In this document: positions 59,196 through 64,000 of the stretch, one piece after another
How the letters are laid out: each line of letters opens with the position of its first letter
Numbering within the stretch: position 1 is the stretch's first letter
Source: Parasponia andersonii
Lineage: Eukaryota > Streptophyta > Magnoliopsida > Rosales > Cannabaceae
Direction: 5' to 3'
DNA length: 64,000 bases
NCBI GenBank assembly: GCA_002914805.1
Contig: JXTB01000207.1
Coordinates: forward strand, 491,325 to 555,324
The notes under the pieces: generated by a model
Told to the model about the DNA's origin: nothing
The model's input: the letters and a program-made list of their open reading frames with translations, nothing else
The model's database searches: none
Position numbers and translations under genes: made by a program

Positions 59196-59719
59196 TGCCC
59201 AACATTCCCACACAAAATGAAATACGAGGCCACAGCTCATCTCATCAATAGAAAAATTGTTAAGGGGCACTATTAGCGGTTTAGCACTACTAAATAAATG
59301 ATGAGTCCTATGTGAAAATCACTAGTACTCAAACAGGTATGTGGCGTTAAACACCAATTATGTCATCTAAAATTGGTTAATTTCTGTCACTTGACATGTT
59401 GTTCCAGGAGAACTTTCAGCCCATGTTTTCTTGAATTTCTTTCTTTTTATTCTTAATCACTGATTTATTGTATTTCTGTACGAAATGATCACACATATAT
59501 CTTTATTTTTTTCTTCTTTATTATTCTTTTGTTTTCCTCTCATTTTAATTGTGTTAGATAAATTAGACTACATAATGGAATAAAAGCGAGAATAATATAA
59601 GAAAGCAGAAAAGGAAATTATAACAATATGGAAGGGAGAGTTTCTGAAGAGACGTCATATATGAGGAGGCTATTTTATCTCAAAAAAAAAAAAAAACATA
59701 AAGTACAACTTTTCATAGG
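59196..59719. other. 3' flank of the proline-rich ORF, no gene seen
   Basis: AT-rich sequence with a poly-A run at about 59681-59695, ending where the repeated 705-bp block begins. Confidence 0.4.
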
Positions 59720-60424
59720 TGGGGATGATTGCAATATACCAGCTATGAATTAATTAACAAATAATATGGACAAAGATAAACTTAATTATCTATCAACAAC
59801 ATTGTTGAAGCACAACCAAAACCATTGTCCTTAAAATCAATTTTGGAACAAGATCGTGGCGGCCAATCGATGTCCAGGATTCTCCGATTACCAGATGGTT
59901 ACTAAGAGTGGACTCCCAAAATCAGTCAAGTTTATGTCATTAATAGCAGTTCGGGTAAACTCAATAAACTCTCCAAAGCTAAAAAAGAATATTTCTGATG
60001 ATTTGTTTTTAAATTACTGCAAATACTGTCGCGTTCATTTATATAAACTAACTGAATAAAACATTTTATTTCCTAAATAAGTTGTAATAGCATCTTGCAC
60101 CGATGCTTTCTCTACGTGCGGCTAATAGCTTGTTTTCGATTAATCATTGTTTTAGCTTTCTTTTATTTATTTTTCCCTCCTGAGGCTTATTCTTTCTAGT
60201 ACATTTTTTAATTTCGCTTTTTTCTTTTCTATGTCTTTTTCTTTTTATGATATTGGATATGACTTGACCTTTAGATTTGAAAAATTAAATCATTTAGAAA
60301 AAAAACAGCAAATGAAAGAAGAGAAAGACAGCTACGAATTTTGAACATGGAAGTACACATCAACAAAAAGAAAGAAAACGTAAAAATAGAGGAAAAGAAA
60401 TACTTATAAGAAGTGAAAGGTATA
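59720..60424 (+). repeat. 705-bp block, first copy (ends at an N)
   Basis: TGGGGATGATTGCAATATAC at 59720 recurs at 60426, offset 706. The copies agree to GAAAGGTATA (60424 and 61130). I found one difference, CTATGTC versus CTCTGTC (near 60231 and 60937). This copy ends exactly at the N. Confidence 0.95.
59856..60059 (+). CDS. Small ORF with C-terminal CxxC (GTG-started frame), first copy
   Basis: The open frame of 67 codons begins GTGGCGGCCAATCG. The start triplet is GTG, not ATG, so in a plant the first usable ATG would be codon 14 (MVTKSGLPKSVKFMSLIAV, 54 residues). The end reads SDDLFLNYCKYCRVHLYKLTE. The FL-x-x-C-x-x-C-x-x-x-L pattern resembles the first half of an FCS-like zinc finger (FLZ), but the second Cys pair is missing. 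The leader has ATTGTCCTTAAAATC about 30 nt upstream, similar to the leaders of the two neighbouring ORFs. It could be the first exon of a longer gene or a decayed gene. It is probably the same locus as 60562-60765. Confidence 0.4.
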   Translation: MAANRCPGFSDYQMVTKSGLPKSVKFMSLIAVRVNSINSPKLKKNISDDLFLNYCKYCRVHLYKLTE

Positions 60425-60425
60425 N
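60425..60425. other. Single N at the junction of two 705-bp copies
   Basis: The N separates two almost identical blocks (59720-60424 and 60426-61130). Repeats meeting exactly at a gap character are the expected result of joining two contigs whose overlapping ends were not merged. Confidence 0.9.
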
Positions 60426-61130
60426 TGGGGATGATTGCAATATACCAGCTATGAATTAATTAACAAATAATATGGACAAAGATAAACTTAATTATCTATC
60501 AACAACATTGTTGAAGCACAACCAAAACCATTGTCCTTAAAATCAATTTTGGAACAAGATCGTGGCGGCCAATCGATGTCCAGGATTCTCCGATTACCAG
60601 ATGGTTACTAAGAGTGGACTCCCAAAATCAGTCAAGTTTATGTCATTAATAGCAGTTCGGGTAAACTCAATAAACTCTCCAAAGCTAAAAAAGAATATTT
60701 CTGATGATTTGTTTTTAAATTACTGCAAATACTGTCGCGTTCATTTATATAAACTAACTGAATAAAACATTTTATTTCCTAAATAAGTTGTAATAGCATC
60801 TTGCACCGATGCTTTCTCTACGTGCGGCTAATAGCTTGTTTTCGATTAATCATTGTTTTAGCTTTCTTTTATTTATTTTTCCCTCCTGAGGCTTATTCTT
60901 TCTAGTACATTTTTTAATTTCGCTTTTTTCTTTTCTCTGTCTTTTTCTTTTTATGATATTGGATATGACTTGACCTTTAGATTTGAAAAATTAAATCATT
61001 TAGAAAAAAAACAGCAAATGAAAGAAGAGAAAGACAGCTACGAATTTTGAACATGGAAGTACACATCAACAAAAAGAAAGAAAACGTAAAAATAGAGGAA
61101 AAGAAATACTTATAAGAAGTGAAAGGTATA
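60426..61130 (+). repeat. 705-bp block, second copy (starts at the N)
   Basis: See 59720-60424. After 61130 the sequence continues uniquely with GTAAAAGGGGGAAATGG. Confidence 0.95.
60562..60765 (+). CDS. Small ORF with C-terminal CxxC, second copy
   Basis: Identical in sequence to 59856-60059, including the GTG triplet where the neighbouring ORFs have ATG. If the block is an assembly artefact, only one of the two exists. Description as for the first copy. Confidence 0.35.
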   Translation: MAANRCPGFSDYQMVTKSGLPKSVKFMSLIAVRVNSINSPKLKKNISDDLFLNYCKYCRVHLYKLTE

Positions 61131-62117
61131 GTAAAAGGGGGAAATGGATTGGAGAAGAAAAAAGTACGGGGGAAAATGTAGTGAAAGAAGATGGAGTGGA
61201 TCTGATCGTAGTGGTGTTAATCATGTTATGCAATACGAGTCTGCACACAAATAGTGATCACGACCCATTCGTATCCTTCATGTCGTGCCCATTTTGGCAA
61301 GATTAGTAATTATGCTGCGCAAACATGGTTAATAAATGTGCTTCCTTATTGATAACCTAAGATAGCTAAGGGTCAGGCAAACCATCCAGCTAATTGAATC
61401 AAAAATAAAAAAGGACCCCAAGGGAAAAGATTGTAAATAAAACCCTTAAAAGACAAATATATAGTGATATTACAAAACAAGTATGATTATTATAATTACA
61501 TAACAGGTCATTAAAATTTTTCACAACGATACTTTTAGATCCGTAGCCTATTATTCTTTGTTTCTTTTATTTCCTATTGCTTATATCTCTCAGACTTTGT
61601 TTTCCTACTCATTGTTAGACAATTGCATTTTTTTTTTTTTGTGGTTATTTCCATTATTTCGTTTATATTTTTAAATTAACGACCCATTCCAAAAATTTGT
61701 TAGGAGGTGAGCAATAATACTATTATTTTCTGACACTAGTGTTTGCATTCCTATAAAATTTTGGACAAAAAGAAAGAAAAAAACTATCATTTTATCAGTC
61801 CTCATAAATATATGGAAATGCAAAATAAACTTATGATTTATTGGCAACTCATGGATTTTTTTATTGTTTACTTTTTTGTACATTTAATTTTTTATCCCTC
61901 AATCGTACTCTTCAATTTCCCTACATGTTCTAGGCAGGATTATGAATTTTGTCATCTCTCTCTTTTCATTTTATAATTCTCTTTTAAGAAGAAAATTAAG
62001 TAATTGAAAGTTGTTGCTGCCTAGAGACTTGGGAACTTCCGAGCATTTTGTTAACATCAACCAGCGCATTGACAAAATAAAAAAATATACTTGAATTCAT
62101 GAGTCCCTAAGTCAATC
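61131..62117. other. Intergenic DNA with a remnant of the small-ORF promoter region
   Basis: Mostly AT-rich. At about 62003-62035 the sequence AATTGAAAGTTGTTGCTGCC followed by AGAGACTTGGGAAC matches the repeat found 450 bp upstream of the 143-residue ORFs (40652 and 54309). No ORF of that type follows, because the dispersed repeat begins at 62118. Confidence 0.45.
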
Positions 62118-64000
62118 TGTCATGACCGAAAATCCAAGACCACGACTTTTAGTAAATTTAAGTAAAAACAGTAATAAATAAAATTTTTCAAAATTTTCAG
62201 ATAAAGTCGAGTACTTAAAATTTAAGTTTTAGTCCTCAAAAGTAAGCAAATTTTAATATTTGACTAACTCGAGAAATTATAACATTATCTACTAGTTTTA
62301 AATTTCCAAGGTATTTTTAATTTTAAATTTAGAGACACGATAAAGAATAAATTTTAGAAACTTTTTATTTAAATCATTAAGTTTAATGAAAGTGTTCAAT
62401 TTAAAACCATAGGCCCATAATTAAAATAATTTTCATAAATCATTTCTATGTCTAAGTACTCGATTAAATATCGAAATCATTCTCATACATTCACTCAGTA
62501 AATATACTACTAATAGCTAAATAAATTTGACTTAGAAAAGGAAAAAATGATACAGAGTACTAACTAACCAAAGAAGAATACTAGAATTACAAGCATATGC
62601 TAAACATGCTTGTCAAGCCACACGAATATCTATCACAGAATGATTTGACACCTGAAAGGAGGGGAAGTAGGGGGTGAGTACGTGAATGCTCAGTAAAAAA
62701 CTCAATTACTTTTTTGGGAAAAACTTTTTTAGTAATTCTCAATACAACTGCATAGTTAGTAGTTCTGGAAAATATTTTAATAACTATGGAGCATTCGAAA
62801 CATATATAGGAAATCTTTACAGAAAATCATGCTCAAACTAAAACCAGATATATATCCAGGTTAAAACAGATAGTAAACCATAATAAAACAAGCATAGTGC
62901 GCATCACATAAATCAACACATCACATGAGTTCTCATCCTCTCATCACAACTAGAGCAACTTATACTACATGTATTGAGTGTTCTCTGCCTGACATCTATC
63001 TCTGAAAACTGGAGGGACACCTATGTGTCAACTCCAACCGAACCGGAGGGGCACCGAATGCCTATGCCTACCGAATGGAAATAGTCAGAAAACAAACCCC
63101 GCACGGGTTTATGGGCTCTCACCGAAGGCGGATGTACAAGTCTGCCTACTATAATACCGTGATGCCTAAGACGACTCTCATGCATGATCATATGAAATAT
63201 GCAATATATATAGAGTCTCAAACAACCATGCAGTGGTTTAACATTTTAGACATGAACCAATTTTTAATTAAAATCTATATTGTACTTTAAAATCCAAAAG
63301 GATAGTTTCTATGGCTTTACCAAATTCCAAGTATAAAAACTTGTATAAAATCATATTTAAAAATATCTAGAGGAGTCTACAATGTTTCACAAATTCATAG
63401 TTCATTAAAACAACTATTCAAATAATTCAATTTAATAAAATCACGAAATTTCATTTTCAGAATAAATTCTAATTTTAATGTAAATAATAGAAAACAAGGA
63501 AACTGAATCCCCTACCTCAATTGAGTATTCAAATAGTGCTACGGCGCTATGGAGAAAGTGTGACGTTATTTGGGTATCGTTTGGAAGATTGGACATCGTT
63601 TTAGAGCCTTTGATCGGTAGGTTTAAAAACTTGATTTTTAATCGGAGCTTCAGATCGTTAAACAGACTTCACCACTAAATTCAGAGCACCCAAAAATGTT
63701 AGGTTAGACATATAATTCGACTGATTCGGGCTCGGGCCGAACCTGGGCCCACCGCACGCAAAACGAGACGATCTAAGCTATTAGATTTGAATTTTCTTGC
63801 CCGTCATCAAATATACACTATATATATATATCAAAATTTTTGTTTTCACGAGTACATCAAAATATGAGATTTATTTTACCATCCAACGGTCGGATTGAAA
63901 AGTTTAAATATAAAACGAAAATAGCCCAAAATTAACAAAAATGGAAAAATTCAATCCGGACAATATTGAGTCAAGATATATATATATATATATATATATA
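62118..64000. repeat. TGTCA-type dispersed noncoding repeat, running off the window
   Basis: Begins CTGTCATGACCGAAAATCCA. Landmarks shared with other copies are CACCTGAAAGGAGGGGAAGT, GTGAGTACGTGAATGCTCAG, GAGTTCTCATCCTCTCATCA, and TAAATTCAGAGCACCCAAAA followed by ATGTTAGGTTAGACATATA. An additional GC-rich middle (GGAGGGACACCTATGTGTCA, ACCGAACCGGAGGGGCACCG) is absent from the duplicated copies. No coding sequence. The window ends in a TA microsatellite (from about 63977). Confidence 0.7.

Overview
This window is plant nuclear DNA, almost certainly from a eudicot. It shows split genes with GT..AG introns, a cytosolic-type tRNA-Ser, plant LTR retrotransposons, many AT-rich MITE-like elements and long AT-rich intergenic stretches. 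Two conserved multi-exon genes can be reconstructed completely with the reading frame closed across every splice junction. The species cannot be named from the sequence alone.

Layout. (1) 318-12550, minus strand: alpha subunit of the AP-2 clathrin adaptor, 27 exons, 1021 residues, with GA-repeat-rich leader and promoter DNA to about 12905. (2) 12906-24538: gene-poor, AT-rich DNA packed with short inverted-repeat elements, a diverged solo LTR and tandem duplications. (3) 24539-27713, minus strand: a RETICULATA-RELATED (DUF3411) plastid-envelope protein gene, 7 exons, 419 residues. In Arabidopsis the alpha-adaptin genes lie next to RER1, so this pair looks like conserved microsynteny. (4) 27947-28028, minus strand: tRNA-Ser(GCU). 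(5) 28741-29271: a broken F-box-associated-domain fragment. (6) 30349-36731: a structurally complete but coding-dead Ty1/copia element on the minus strand, with 505-bp LTRs, a 5-bp target duplication, a primer binding site and recognisable RT remnants. (7) 36737-40450: MITEs, an unassigned exon-like remnant and a GC-rich island with 78-bp tandem repeats.

(8) 40451-61130 is the most unusual part. A segment of about 4.3 kb (40451-44793) and one of about 5.0 kb (54108-59101) are direct duplicates. Each carries two small intronless ORFs that start with ATGGCGGATG: a 143-residue Ser/Lys-rich protein and a 79-residue proline-rich protein with a collagen-like Gly-X-Y tail. The left copy of the second ORF is cut exactly at the duplication breakpoint and now ends in unrelated codons. 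Both ORFs and their upstream DNA are nearly identical between copies, while the intervening repeat DNA has diverged clearly more. A third small ORF, beginning GTGGCGG and ending in a CxxC motif, lies just beyond. It appears twice only because a 705-bp block is repeated around a single N, which looks like an unmerged contig overlap. (9) Between the two duplicates lie a truncated Ty3/gypsy element (45731-47505) and members of a TGTCA-starting dispersed noncoding repeat family, which also fills 62118-64000.

The two conserved genes are housekeeping functions (endocytosis and plastid/leaf development) and do not form a pathway. The small-ORF cluster is the best candidate for something undescribed. 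It has no family I recognise with confidence.
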